Position numbers and translations under genes: made by a program
Notes under the pieces: generated by a model
The model's input: the letters and a program-made list of their open reading frames with translations, nothing else
Databases searched by the model: none
What the model was told of the DNA's origin: nothing
Part shown: in pieces, positions 10,199 through 24,112 of the stretch
How the letters are laid out: each line of letters starts with the position of its first letter
Numbering within the stretch: position 1 is the first letter of the stretch
Assembly: GCA_037893225.1 (NCBI GenBank)
Contig: JAZGUH010000281.1
Span: 364,213 to 428,212, forward strand
DNA length: 64,000 bases
Direction: 5' to 3'
From: Hippasteria phrygiana
Taxonomy: Eukaryota > Echinodermata > Asteroidea > Valvatida > Goniasteridae

Positions 10199-13134
10199 GA
10201 ATTTGACAGGCATGGAGCAATAAATAAAAGGTAATCTGCACACAGATGGTGGCCGGGAAGAAAATAAACATTGCGAGGTTTGAATTTTCTCCACAAGTGT
10301 TAATTCTAAGAAGCCGCCGATAATTGCAACATGTAGCGCCAGATCTAAGCTATCCATACATGTCTAAATTACTGAATTTGGTTGATATTTCATGCAATTA
10401 TGAATGAGTAAAGCAAGTCATACCCTAGGGAATTTGACATGCATGGAGCAATAAATAGACGGTAACATGTACACAGATGTTGGCCGGGAAGAAAATAAAC
10501 ATTGCGAGGTTTGAATTTTCTCCACAAGTGTTAACTCTAAGAAGCCGCCGATAATTGCAACATGTAGCGCCAGATCTAAGCTATCCATACATGTAAAAAT
10601 TACTGAATTTGGTTGATATTTCATGCAATTATGAATGAGTAAAGCAAGTCCATACCCTAGGGAATTTGACATGCATGGAGCAATAAATAGACGGTAACAT
10701 GTACACAGATGTTGGCCGGAAAGAAAATAAACATTGCGAGGTTTGAATGTTCTCCACAAGTTTTAACTCTAAGAAGCCGCCGATAATTGCAACATGTAGC
10801 GCCAGATCTAAGCTATCCATACATGTAAAAATTACTGAATTTGGTTGATATTTCATGCAATTATGAATGAGTAAAGCAAGTCCATACCCTAGGGAATTTG
10901 ACATGCATGGAGCAATAAATAGACGGTAACATGTACACAGATGTTGGCCGGAAAGAAAATAAACATTGCGAGGTTTGAATGTTCTCCACAAGTTTTAACT
11001 CTAAGAAGCCGCCGATAATTGCAACATGTAGCGCCAGATCTAAGCTATCCATACATGTCAAAATTACTGAATTTGGTTGATATTTCATGCAATTATGAAT
11101 GAGTAAAGCAAGTCCATACCCCAGGGAATTTGACAGGCATGGAGCAATAAATAAAAGGTAATCTGCACACAGATGGTGGCCGGGAAGAAAATAAACATTG
11201 CGAGGTTTGAATTTTCTCCACAAGTGTTAACTCTAAGAAGCCGCCGATAATTGCAACATGTAGCGCCAGATCTAAGCTATCCATACATGTCAAAATTACT
11301 GAATTTGGTTGATATTTCATGCAATTATGAATGAGTAAAGCAAGTCCATACACCAGGGAATTTGACAGGCATGGAGCAATAAATAGACGGTAACATGTAC
11401 ACAGATGTTGGCCGGAAAGAAAATAAACATTGCGAGGTTTGAATTTTCTCCAGAAGTTTTAACTCTAGGAAGCCGCCAATGATTGCAACATGTAGCGCCA
11501 GATCTAAGCTATCCATACATGTCAAAATTACTGTATTTGGTTGATATTTCATGCAATTATGAATGAGTAGAGCAAGTCCATACCCCAGGGAATTTGACAG
11601 GCATGGAGCAATAAATAGAAGGTAATGTGCACACAGATGTTGGCCGGAAAGAAAATAAACATTGCGAGGTTTGAATTTTCTCCACAAGTGTTAACTCTAA
11701 GAAGCCGCCGATAATTGCAACATGTAGCGCCAGATCTAAGCTATCCATACATGTCAAAATTACTGAATTTGGTTGATATTTCATGCAATTATGAATGAGT
11801 AAAGCAAGTCATACCCTAGGGAATTTGACATGCATGGAGCAATAAATAGACGGTAACATGTACACAGATGTTGGCCGGGAAGAAAATAAACATTGCGAGG
11901 TTTGAATTTTCTCCACAAGTGTTAATTCTAAGAAGCCGCCGATAATTGCAACATGTAGCGCCAGATCTAAGCTATCCATACATGTCAAAATTACTGAATT
12001 TGGTTGATATTTCATGCAATTATGAATGAGTAAAGCAAGTCCATACCCCAGGGAATTTGACAGGCATGGAGCAATAAATAGAAGGTAATATGCACACAGA
12101 TGTTGGCCGGAAAGAAAATAAACATTGCGAGGTTTGAATTTTCTCCACAAGTTTTAACTCTAAGAAGCCGCCGATAATTGCAACATGTAGCGCCAGATCT
12201 AAGCTATCCATACATGTCAAAATTACTGAATTTGGTTGATATTTCATGCAATTATGAATGAGTAAAGCAAGTCCATACCTCAGGGAATTTGACAGGCATG
12301 GAGCAATATATAAGAGGTAATCTGCACACAGATGGTGGCCGGGAAGAAAATAAACATTGCGAGGTTTGAATTTTCTCCACAAGTGTTAACTCTAAGAAGC
12401 CGCCGATAATTGCAACATGTAGCGCCAGATCTAAGCTATCCATACATGTCAAAATTACTGAATTTGGTTGATATTTCATGCAATTATGAATGAGTAAAGC
12501 AAGTCCATACCCTAGGGAATTTGACATGCATGGAGCAATAAATAGACGGTAACATGTACACAGATGTTGGCCGGAAAGAAAATAAACATTGCGAGGTTTG
12601 AATGTTCTCCACAAGTTTTAACTCTAAGAAGCCGCCGATAATTGCAACATGTAGCGCCAGATCTAAGCTATCCATACATGTCAAAATTACTGAATTTGGT
12701 TGATATTTCATGCAATTATGAATGAGTAAAGCAAGTCCATACCCCAGGGAATTTGACAGGCATGGAGCAATAAATAAAAGGTAATCTGCACACAGATGGT
12801 GGCCGGGAAGAAAATAAACATTGCGAGGTTTGAATTTTCTCCACAAGTGTTAACTCTAAGAAGCCGCCGATAATTACAACATGTAGCGCCAGATCTAAGC
12901 TATCCATACATGTCAAAATTACTGAATTTGGTTGATATTTCATGCAATTATGAATGAGTAAAGCAAGTCCATACCCCAGGGAATTTGACAGGCATGGAGC
13001 AATAAATAGAAGGTAATATGCACACAGATGGTGGCCGGGAAGAAAATAAACATTGCGAGGTTTGAATTTTCTCCACAAGTGTTAACTCTAAGAAGCCGCC
13101 GATAATTGCAACATGTAGCGCCAGATCTAAGCTA

Positions 13135-13230
13135 TCCATACATGTCAAAATTACTGAATTTGGTTGATATTTCATGCAATTATGAATGAGTAAAGCAAGT
13201 CCATACCCCAGGGAATTTGACATGCATGGA
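13135..13230 (+). repeat. Imperfect inverted repeat spanning a monomer junction (representative)
   Basis: The left arm is 13135-13156, beginning TCCATACATGTCAAA. The right arm is 13209-13230, ending TTTGACATGCATGGA. The reverse complement of one arm matches the other at 18 of 22 positions, with a 15-bp core matching at 14. The loop is 52 bases. The arms recur in every monomer. Copies with ACAGGCAT or with CCCTAGGG/CACCAGGG at the junction lose one or more pairs. The structure is seen in the sequence; any cruciform formation or protein binding is inference. Confidence 0.8.
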
Positions 13231-15298
13231 GCAATAAATAGACGGTAACATGTACACAGATGTTGGCCGGAAAGAAAATAAACATTGCGAGGTTTGAATG
13301 TTCTCCACAAGTGTTAACTCTAAGAAGCCGCCGATAATTACAACATGTAGCGCCAGATCTAAGCTATCCATACATGTCAAAATTACTGAATTTGGTTGAT
13401 ATTTCATGCAATTATGAATGAGTAAAGCAAGTCCATACCCCAGGGAATTTGACAGGCATGGAGCAATAAATAAAAGGTAATCTGCACACAGATGGTGGCC
13501 GGGAAGAAAATAAACATTGCGAGGTTTGAATTTTCTCCACAAGTGTTAACTCTAAGAAGCCGCCGATAATTACAACATGTAGCGCCAGATCTAAGCTATC
13601 CATACATGTCAAAATTACTGAATTTGGTTGATATTTCATGCAATTATGAATGAGTAAAGCAAGTCCATACCCCAGGGAATTTGACAGGCATGGAGCAATA
13701 AATAGAAGGTAATATGCACACAGATGGTGGCCGGGAAGAAAATAAACATTGCGAGGTTTGAATTTTCTCCACAAGTGTTAACTCTAAGAAGCCGCCGATA
13801 ATTGCAACATGTAGCGCCAGATCTAAGCTATCCATACATGTCAAAATTACTGAATTTGGTTGATATTTCATGCAATTATGAATGAGTAAAGCAAGTCCAT
13901 ACCCCAGGGAATTTGACAGGCATGGAGCAATAAATAAAAGGTAATCTGCACACAGATGGTGGCCGGGAAGAAAATAAACATTGCGAGGTTTGAATTTTCT
14001 CCACAAGTGTTAACTCTAAGAAGCCGCCGATAATTGCAACATGTAGCGCCAGATCTAAGCTATCCATACATGTCAAAATTACTGAATTTGGTTGATATTT
14101 CATGCAATTATGAATGAGTAAAGCAAGTCATACCCTAGGGAATTTGACATGCATGGAGCAATAAATAGACGGTAACATGTACACAGATGTTGGCCGGGAA
14201 GAAAATAAACATTGCGAGGTTTGAATTTTCTCCACAAGTGTTAATTCTAAGAAGCCGCCGATAATTGCAACATGTAGCGCCAGATCTAAGCTATCCATAC
14301 ATGTCAAAATTACTGAATTTGGTTGATATTTCATGCAATTATGAATGAGTAAAGCAAGTCCATACCCCAGGGAATTTGACAGGCATGGAGCAATAAATAA
14401 AAGGTAATATGCACACAGATGTTGGCCGGAAAGAAAATAAACATTGCGAGGTTTGAATTTTCTCCACAAGTTTTAACTCTAGGAAGCCGCCAATGATTGC
14501 AACATGTAGCGCCAGATCTAAGCTATCCATACATGTCAAAATTACTGTATTTGGTTGATATTTCATGCAATTATGAATGAGTAGAGCAAGTCCATACCCC
14601 AGGGAATTTGACAGGCATGGAGCAATAAATAGAAGGTAATGTGCACACAGATGTTGGCCGGAAAGAAAATAAACATTGCGAGGTTTGAATTTTCTCCACA
14701 AGTGTTAACTCTAAGAAGCCGCCGATAATTGCAACATGTAGCGCCAGATCTAAGCTATCCATACATGTCAAAATTACTGAATTTGGTTGATATTTCATGC
14801 AATTATGAATGAGTAAAGCAAGTCATACCCTAGGGAATTTGACATGCATGGAGCAATAAATAGACGGTAACATGTACACAGATGTTGGCCGGGAAGAAAA
14901 TAAACATTGCGAGGTTTGAATTTTCTCCACAAGTGTTAATTCTAAGAAGCCGCCGATAATTGCAACATGTAGCGCCAGATCTAAGCTATCCATACATGTC
15001 AAAATTACTGAATTTGGTTGATATTTCATGCAATTATGAATGAGTAAAGCAAGTCCATACCCCAGGGAATTTGACAGGCATGGAGCAATAAATAGAAGGT
15101 AATATGCACACAGATGTTGGCCGGAAAGAAAATAAACATTGCGAGGTTTGAATTTTCTCCACAAGTTTTAACTCTAAGAAGCCGCCGATAATTGCAACAT
15201 GTAGCGCCAGATCTAAGCTATCCATACATGTCAAAATTACTGTATTTGGTTGATATTTCATGCAATTATGAATGAGTAGAGCAAGTCCATACCCCAGG

Positions 15299-15993
15299 GA
15301 ATTTGACAGGCATGGAGCAATAAATAGAAGGTAATATGCACACAGATGTTGGCCGGAAAGAAAATAAACATTGCGAGGTTTGAATGTTCTCCACAAGTTT
15401 TAACTGTAAGAAGCCGCCGATAATTGCAACATGTAGCGCCAGATCTAAGCTATCCATACATGTCAAAATTACTGAATTTGGTTGATATTTCATGCAATTA
15501 TGAATGAGTAAAGCAAGTCCATACACCAGGGAATTTGACATGCATGGAGCAATAAATAGACGGTAACATGTACACAGATGTTGGCCGGAAAGAAAATAAA
15601 CATTGCGAGGTTTGAATTTTATCCACAAGTTTTAACTCTAGGAAGCCGCCAATGATTGCAACATGTAGCGCCAGATCTAAGCTATCCATACATGTCAAAA
15701 TTACTGTATTTGGTTGATATTTCATGCAATTATGAATGAGTAGAGCAAGTCCATACCCCAGGGAATTTGACAGGCATGGAGCAATAAATAGAAGGTAATG
15801 TACACACAGATGTTGGCCGGAAAGAAAATAAACATTGCGAGGTTTGAATTTTCTCCACAAGTGTTAACTCTAAGAAGCCGCCGATAATTGCAACATGTAG
15901 CGCCAGATCTAAGCTATCCATACATGTCAAAATTACTGAATTTGGTTGATATTTCATGCAATTATGAATGAGTAAAGCAAGTCATACCCTAGG
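15299..15993 (+). repeat. 3-monomer segment, copy 2 (offset 11,126 bp)
   Basis: This is the partner of 4173-4867, carrying the private g at 15406. It has its own later change, AATGTACACAC with a at 15802, which removes the ApaLI site kept in copy 1. Confidence 0.8.
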
Positions 15994-16225
15994 GAATTTG
16001 ACATGCATGGAGCAATAAATAGACGGTAACATGTACACAGATGTTGGCCGGGAAGAAAATAAACATTGCGAGGTTTGAATTTTCCCCACAAGTTTTAACT
16101 CTAAGAAGCCGCCGATAATTGCAACATGTAGCGCCAGATCTAAGCTATCCATACATGTCAAAATTACTGAATTTGGTTGATATTTCATGCAATTATGAAT
16201 GAGTAAAGCAAGTCCATACCTCAGG

Positions 16226-18775
16226 GAATTTGACAGGCATGGAGCAATATATAAGAGGTAATCTGCACACAGATGGTGGCCGGGAAGAAAATAAACATTG
16301 CGAGGTTTGAATTTTCTCCACAAGTGTTAACTCTAAGAAGCCGCCGATAATTGCAACATGTAGCGCCAGATCTAAGCTATCCATACATGTCAAAATTACT
16401 GAATTTGGTTGATATTTCATGCAATTATGAATGAGTAAAGCAAGTCCATACCCTAGGGAATTTGACATGCATGGAGCAATAAATAGAAGGTAATGTGCAC
16501 ACAGATGTTGGCCGGAAAGAAAATAAACATTGCGAGGTTTGAATTTTCTCCACAAGTGTTAACTCTAAGAAGCCGCCGATAATTGCAACATGTAGCGCCA
16601 GATCTAAGCTATCCATACATGTCAACATTACTGAATTTGGTTGATATTTCATGCAATTATGAATGAGTAAAGCAAGTCATACCCTAGGGAATTTGACATG
16701 CATGGAGCAATAAATAGACGGTAACATGTACACAGATGTTGGCCGGGAAGAAAATAAACATTGCGAGGTTTGAATTTTCTCCACAAGTGTTAACTCTAAG
16801 AAGCCGCCGATAATTGCAACATGTAGCGCCAGATCTAAGCTATCCATACATGTCAAAATTACTGAATTTGGTTGATATTTCATGCAATTATGAATGAGTA
16901 AAGCAAGTCCATACACCAGGGAATTTGACATGCATGGAGCAATAAATAGACGGTAACATGTACACAGATGTTGGCCGGAAAGAAAATAAACATTGCGAGG
17001 TTTGAATTTTATCCACAAGTTTTAACTCTAGGAAGCCGCCAATGATTGCAACATGTAGCGCCAGATCTAAGCTATCCATACATGTCAAAATTACTGTATT
17101 TGGTTGATATTTCATGCAATTATGAATGAGTAGAGCAAGTCCATACCCCAGGGAATTTGACAGGCATGGAGCAATAAATAGAAGGTAATGTGCACACAGA
17201 TGTTGGCCGGAAAGAAAATAAACATTGCGAGGTTTGAATTTTCTCCACAAGTGTTAACTCTAAGAAGCCGCCGATAATTGCAACATGTAGCGCCAGATCT
17301 AAGCTATCCATACATGTCAAAATTACTGAATTTGGTTGATATTTCATGCAATTATGAATGAGTAAAGCAAGTCATACCCTAGGGAATTTGACATGCATGG
17401 AGCAATAAATAGACGGTAACATGTACACAGATGTTGGCCGGGAAGAAAATAAACATTGCGAGGTTTGAATTTTCTCCACAAGTGTTAATTCTAAGAAGCC
17501 GCCGATAATTGCAACATGTAGCGCCAGATCTAAGCTATCCATACATGTCAAAATTACTGAATTTGGTTGATATTTCATGCAATTATGAATGAGTAAAGCA
17601 AGTCCATACCCCAGGGAATTTGACAGGCATGGAGCAATAAATAGAAGGTAATATGCACACAGATGTTGGCCGGAAAGAAAATAAACATTGCGAGGTTTGA
17701 ATTTTCTCCACAAGTTTTAACTCTAAGAAGCCGCCGATAATTGCAACATGTAGCGCCAGATCTAAGCTATCCATACATGTCAAAATTACTGAATTTGGTT
17801 GATATTTCATGCAATTATGAATGAGTAAAGCAAGTCCATACCTCAGGGAATTTGACAGGCATGGAGCAATATATAAGAGGTAATCTGCACACAGATGGTG
17901 GCCGGGAAGAAAATAAACATTGCGAGGTTTGAATTTTCTCCACAAGTGTTAACTCTAAGAAGCCGCCGATAATTGCAACATGTAGCGCCAGATCTAAGCT
18001 ATCCATACATGTCAAAATTACTGAATTTGGTTGATATTTCATGCAATTATGAATGAGTAAAGCAAGTCCATACCCTAGGGAATTTGACATGCATGGAGCA
18101 ATAAATAGACGGTAACATGTACACAGATGTTGGCCGGAAAGAAAATAAACATTGCGAGGTTTGAATGTTCTCCACAAGTTTTAACTCTAAGAAGCCGCCG
18201 ATAATTGCAACATGTAGCGCCAGATCTAAGCTATCCATACATGTCAAAATTACTGAATTTGGTTGATATTTCATGCAATTATGAATGAGTAAAGCAAGTC
18301 CATACCCCAGGGAATTTGACAGGCATGGAGCAATAAATAAAAGGTAATCTGCACACAGATGGTGGCCGGGAAGAAAATAAACATTGCGAGGTTTGAATTT
18401 TCTCCACAAGTGTTAACTCTAAGAAGCCGCCGATAATTACAACATGTAGCGCCAGATCTAAGCTATCCATACATGTCAAAATTACTGAATTTGGTTGATA
18501 TTTCATGCAATTATGAATGAGTAAAGCAAGTCCATACCCCAGGGAATTTGACAGGCATGGAGCAATAAATAGAAGGTAATATGCACACAGATGGTGGCCG
18601 GGAAGAAAATAAACATTGCGAGGTTTGAATTTTCTCCACAAGTGTTAACTCTAAGAAGCCGCCGATAATTGCAACATGTAGCGCCAGATCTAAGCTATCC
18701 ATACATGTCAAAATTACTGAATTTGGTTGATATTTCATGCAATTATGAATGAGTAAAGCAAGTCCATACCCCAGG
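16226..18775 (+). repeat. 11-monomer segment, copy 1 (offset 7,887 bp)
   Basis: The 2,550-bp run starts with a TATATA monomer entered through CCTCAGG and contains two one-base-short monomers. It matches 24113-26662 in order and content. A private change here is GTCAACATT (c near 16626) where copy 2 has GTCAAAATT. Confidence 0.82.
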
Positions 18776-19007
18776 GAATTTGACAGGCATGGAGCAATAA
18801 ATAAAAGGTAATCTGCACACAGATGGTGGCCGGGAAGAAAATAAACATTGCGAGGTTTGAATTTTCTCCACAAGTGTTAACTCTAAGAAGCCGCCGATAA
18901 TTGCAACATGTAGCGCCAGATCTAAGCTATCCATACATGTCAAAATTACTGAATTTGGTTGATATTTCATGCAATTATGAATGAGTAAAGCAAGTCCATA
19001 CCCTAGG

Positions 19008-20400
19008 GAATTTGACATGCATGGAGCAATAAATAGACGGTAACATGTACACAGATGTTGGCCGGAAAGAAAATAAACATTGCGAGGTTTGAATGTTCTC
19101 CACAAGTTTTAACTCTAAGAAGCCGCCGATAATTGCAACATGTAGCGCCAGATCTAAGCTATCCATACATGTCAAAATTACTGAATTTGGTTGATATTTC
19201 ATGCAATTATGAATGAGTAAAGCAAGTCCATACCCCAGGGAATTTGACAGGCATGGAGCAATAAATAAAAGGTAATCTGCACACAGATGGTGGCCGGGAA
19301 GAAAATAAACATTGCGAGGTTTGAATTTTCTCCACAAGTGTTAACTCTAAGAAGCCGCCGATAATTACAACATGTAGCGCCAGATCTAAGCTATCCATAC
19401 ATGTCAAAATTACTGAATTTGGTTGATATTTCATGCAATTATGAATGAGTAAAGCAAGTCCATACCCCAGGGAATTTGACAGGCATGGAGCAATAAATAG
19501 AAGGTAATATGCACACAGATGGTGGCCGGGAAGAAAATAAACCTTTGCGAGGTTTGAATTTTCTCCACAAGTGTTAACTCTAAGAAGCCGCCGATAATTG
19601 CAACATGTAGCGCCAGATCTAAGCTATCCATACATGTCAAAATTACTGAATTTGGTTGATATTTCATGCAATTATGAATGAGTAAAGCAAGTCCATACCC
19701 CAGGGAATTTGACAGGCATGGAGCAATAAATAAAAGGTAATCTGCACACAGATGGTGGCCGGGAAGAAAATAAACATTGCGAGGTTTGAATTTTCTCCAC
19801 AAGTGTTAACTCTAAGAAGCCGCCGATAATTGCAACATGTAGCGCCAGATCTAAGCTATCCATACATGTCAAAATTACTGAATTTGGTTGATATTTCATG
19901 CAATTATGAATGAGTAAAGCAAGTCCATACCCCAGGGAATTTGACAGGCATGGAGCAATAAATAGAAGGTAATATGCACACAGATGTTGGCCGGAAAGAA
20001 AATAAACATTGCGAGGTTTGAATTTTCTCCACAAGTTTTAACTCTAAGAAGCCGCCGATAATTGCAACATGTAGCGCCAGATCTAAGCTATCCATACATG
20101 TCAAAATTACTGAATTTGGTTGATATTTCATGCAATTATGAATGAGTAAAGCAAGTCCATACCTCAGGGAATTTGACAGGCATGGAGCAATATATAAGAG
20201 GTAATCTGCACACAGATGGTGGCCGGGAAGAAAATAAACATTGCGAGGTTTGAATTTTCTCCACAAGTGTTAACTCTAAGAAGCCGCCGATAATTGCAAC
20301 ATGTAGCGCCAGATCTAAGCTATCCATACATGTCAAAATTACTGAATTTGGTTGATATTTCATGCAATTATGAATGAGTAAAGCAAGTCCATACCCTAGG
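19008..20400 (+). repeat. 6-monomer tandem duplication, copy 1 (1,393 bp)
   Basis: Six monomers in the order GAATGTTCT, AAATAAAAGG with GATAATTAC, AATATGCAC with GGTGG, AAATAAAAGG, AATATGCAC, TATATA. The third monomer has AAACCTTTGCG in place of AAACATTGCG (near 19541), a one-base-longer form. The unit is 1,393 bp instead of 1,392 because of that extra base. Confidence 0.88.
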
Positions 20401-21793
20401 GAATTTGACATGCATGGAGCAATAAATAGACGGTAACATGTACACAGATGTTGGCCGGAAAGAAAATAAACATTGCGAGGTTTGAATGTTCTCCACAAGT
20501 TTTAACTCTAAGAAGCCGCCGATAATTGCAACATGTAGCGCCAGATCTAAGCTATCCATACATGTCAAAATTACTGAATTTGGTTGATATTTCATGCAAT
20601 TATGAATGAGTAAAGCAAGTCCATACCCCAGGGAATTTGACAGGCATGGAGCAATAAATAAAAGGTAATCTGCACACAGATGGTGGCCGGGAAGAAAATA
20701 AACATTGCGAGGTTTGAATTTTCTCCACAAGTGTTAACTCTAAGAAGCCGCCGATAATTACAACATGTAGCGCCAGATCTAAGCTATCCATACATGTCAA
20801 AATTACTGAATTTGGTTGATATTTCATGCAATTATGAATGAGTAAAGCAAGTCCATACCCCAGGGAATTTGACAGGCATGGAGCAATAAATAGAAGGTAA
20901 TATGCACACAGATGGTGGCCGGGAAGAAAATAAACCTTTGCGAGGTTTGAATTTTCTCCACAAGTGTTAACTCTAAGAAGCCGCCGATAATTGCAACATG
21001 TAGCGCCAGATCTAAGCTATCCATACATGTCAAAATTACTGAATTTGGTTGATATTTCATGCAATTATGAATGAGTAAAGCAAGTCCATACCCCAGGGAA
21101 TTTGACAGGCATGGAGCAATAAATAAAAGGTAATCTGCACACAGATGGTGGCCGGGAAGAAAATAAACATTGCGAGGTTTGAATTTTCTCCACAAGTGTT
21201 AACTCTAAGAAGCCGCCGATAATTGCAACATGTAGCGCCAGATCTAAGCTATCCATACATGTCAAAATTACTGAATTTGGTTGATATTTCATGCAATTAT
21301 GAATGAGTAAAGCAAGTCCATACCCCAGGGAATTTGACAGGCATGGAGCAATAAATAGAAGGTAATATGCACACAGATGTTGGCCGGAAAGAAAATAAAC
21401 ATTGCGAGGTTTGAATTTTCTCCACAAGTTTTAACTCTAAGAAGCCGCCGATAATTGCAACATGTAGCGCCAGATCTAAGCTATCCATACATGTCAAAAT
21501 TACTGAATTTGGTTGATATTTCATGCAATTATGAATGAGTAAAGCAAGTCCATACCTCAGGGAATTTGACAGGCATGGAGCAATATATAAGAGGTAATCT
21601 GCACACAGATGGTGGCCGGGAAGAAAATAAACATTGCGAGGTTTGAATTTTCTCCACAAGTGTTAACTCTAAGAAGCCGCCGATAATTGCAACATGTAGC
21701 GCCAGATCTAAGCTATCCATACATGTCAAAATTACTGAATTTGGTTGATATTTCATGCAATTATGAATGAGTAAAGCAAGTCCATACCCTAGG
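20401..21793 (+). repeat. 6-monomer tandem duplication, copy 2 (1,393 bp)
   Basis: This directly follows copy 1 and carries the same rare AAACCTTTGCG (near 20934). The next four monomers (21794 onward) repeat the order, but the third keeps AAACATTGCG (near 22327). So the insertion arose in one unit and was then duplicated. Confidence 0.88.
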
Positions 21794-23648
21794 GAATTTG
21801 ACATGCATGGAGCAATAAATAGACGGTAACATGTACACAGATGTTGGCCGGAAAGAAAATAAACATTGCGAGGTTTGAATGTTCTCCACAAGTTTTAACT
21901 CTAAGAAGCCGCCGATAATTGCAACATGTAGCGCCAGATCTAAGCTATCCATACATGTCAAAATTACTGAATTTGGTTGATATTTCATGCAATTATGAAT
22001 GAGTAAAGCAAGTCCATACCCCAGGGAATTTGACAGGCATGGAGCAATAAATAAAAGGTAATCTGCACACAGATGGTGGCCGGGAAGAAAATAAACATTG
22101 CGAGGTTTGAATTTTCTCCACAAGTGTTAACTCTAAGAAGCCGCCGATAATTACAACATGTAGCGCCAGATCTAAGCTATCCATACATGTCAAAATTACT
22201 GAATTTGGTTGATATTTCATGCAATTATGAATGAGTAAAGCAAGTCCATACCCCAGGGAATTTGACAGGCATGGAGCAATAAATAGAAGGTAATATGCAC
22301 ACAGATGGTGGCCGGGAAGAAAATAAACATTGCGAGGTTTGAATTTTCTCCACAAGTGTTAACTCTAAGAAGCCGCCGATAATTGCAACATGTAGCGCCA
22401 GATCTAAGCTATCCATACATGTCAAAATTACTGAATTTGGTTGATATTTCATGCAATTATGAATGAGTAAAGCAAGTCCATACCCCAGGGAATTTGACAG
22501 GCATGGAGCAATAAATAAAAGGTAATCTGCACACAGATGGTGGCCGGGAAGAAAATAAACATTGCGAGGTTTGAATTTTCTCCACAAGTGTTAACTCTAA
22601 GAAGCCGCCGATAATTGCAACATGTAGCGCCAGATCTAAGCTATCCATACATGTCAAAATTACTGAATTTGGTTGATATTTCATGCAATTATGAATGAGT
22701 AAAGCAAGTCCATACACCAGGGAATTTGACATGCATGGAGCAATAAATAGACGGTAATATGTACACAGATGTTGGCCGGAAAGAAAATAAACATTGCGAG
22801 GTTTGAATTTTATCCACAAGTTTTAACTCTAGGAAGCCGCCAATGATTGCAACATGTAGCGCCAGATCTAAGCTATCCATACATGTCAAAATTACTGTAT
22901 TTGGTTGATATTTCATGCAATTATGAATGAGTAGAGCAAGTCCATACCCCAGGGAATTTGACAGGCATGGAGCAATAAATAGAAGGTAATATGCACACAG
23001 ATGTTGGCCGGAAAGAAAATAAACATTGCGAGGTTTGAATTTTCTCCACAAGTGTTAACTCTAAGAAGCCGCCGATAATTGCAACATGTAGCGCCAGATC
23101 TAAGCTATCCATACATGTCAAAATTACTGAATTTGGTTGATATTTCATGCAATTATGAATGAGTAAAGCAAGTCATACCCTAGGGAATTTGACATGCATG
23201 GAGCAATAAATAGACGGTAACATGTACACAGATGTTGGCCGGGAAGAAAATAAACATTGCGAGGTTTGAATTTTCTCCACAAATGTTAATTCTAAGAAGC
23301 CGCCGATAATTGCAACATGTAGCGCCAGATCTAAGCTATCCATACATGTCAAAATTACTGAATTTGGTTGATATTTCATGCAATTATGAATGAGTAAAGC
23401 AAGTCCATACCCCAGGGAATTTGACAGGCATGGAGCAATAAATAAAAGGTAATCTGCACACAGATGGTGGCCGGGAAGAAAATAAACATTGCGAGGTTTG
23501 AATTTTCTCCACAAGTGTTAACTCTAAGAAGCCGCCGATAATTGCAACATGTAGCGCCAGATCTAAGCTATCCATACATGTCAAAATTACTGAATTTGGT
23601 TGATATTTCATGCAATTATGAATGAGTAAAGCAAGTCCATACCCCAGG
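21330..23648 (+). repeat. 10-monomer segment, copy 1 (offset 4,173 bp)
   Basis: This 2,319-bp run matches 25503-27821. Differences noted are A21389 against T25562 and G22256 against C26429. Both copies contain the rare AAATGTTAATTC form (a at monomer position 99) near 23283 and 27456. Confidence 0.84.
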
Positions 23649-24112
23649 GAATTTGACAGGCATGGAGCAATAAATAAAAGGTAATCTGCACACAGATGGT
23701 GGCCGGGAAGAAAATAAACATTGCGAGGTTTGAATTTTCTCCACAAGTGTTAACTCTAAGAAGCCGCCGATAATTGCAACATGTAGCGCCAGATCTAAGC
23801 TATCCATACATGTCAAAATTACTGAATTTGGTTGATATTTCATGCAATTATGAATGAGTAGAGCAAGTCCATACCCCAGGGAATTTGACAGACATGGAGC
23901 AATAAATAGAAGGTAATGTGCACACAGATGTTGGCCGGAAAGAAAATAAACATTGCGAGGTTTGAATTTTCTCCACAAGTGTTAACTCTAAGAAGCCGCC
24001 GATAATTGCAACATGTAGCGCCAGATCTAAGCTATCCATACATGTCAAAATTACTGAATTTGGTTGATATTTCATGCAATTATGAATGAGTAAAGCAAGT
24101 CCATACCTCAGG

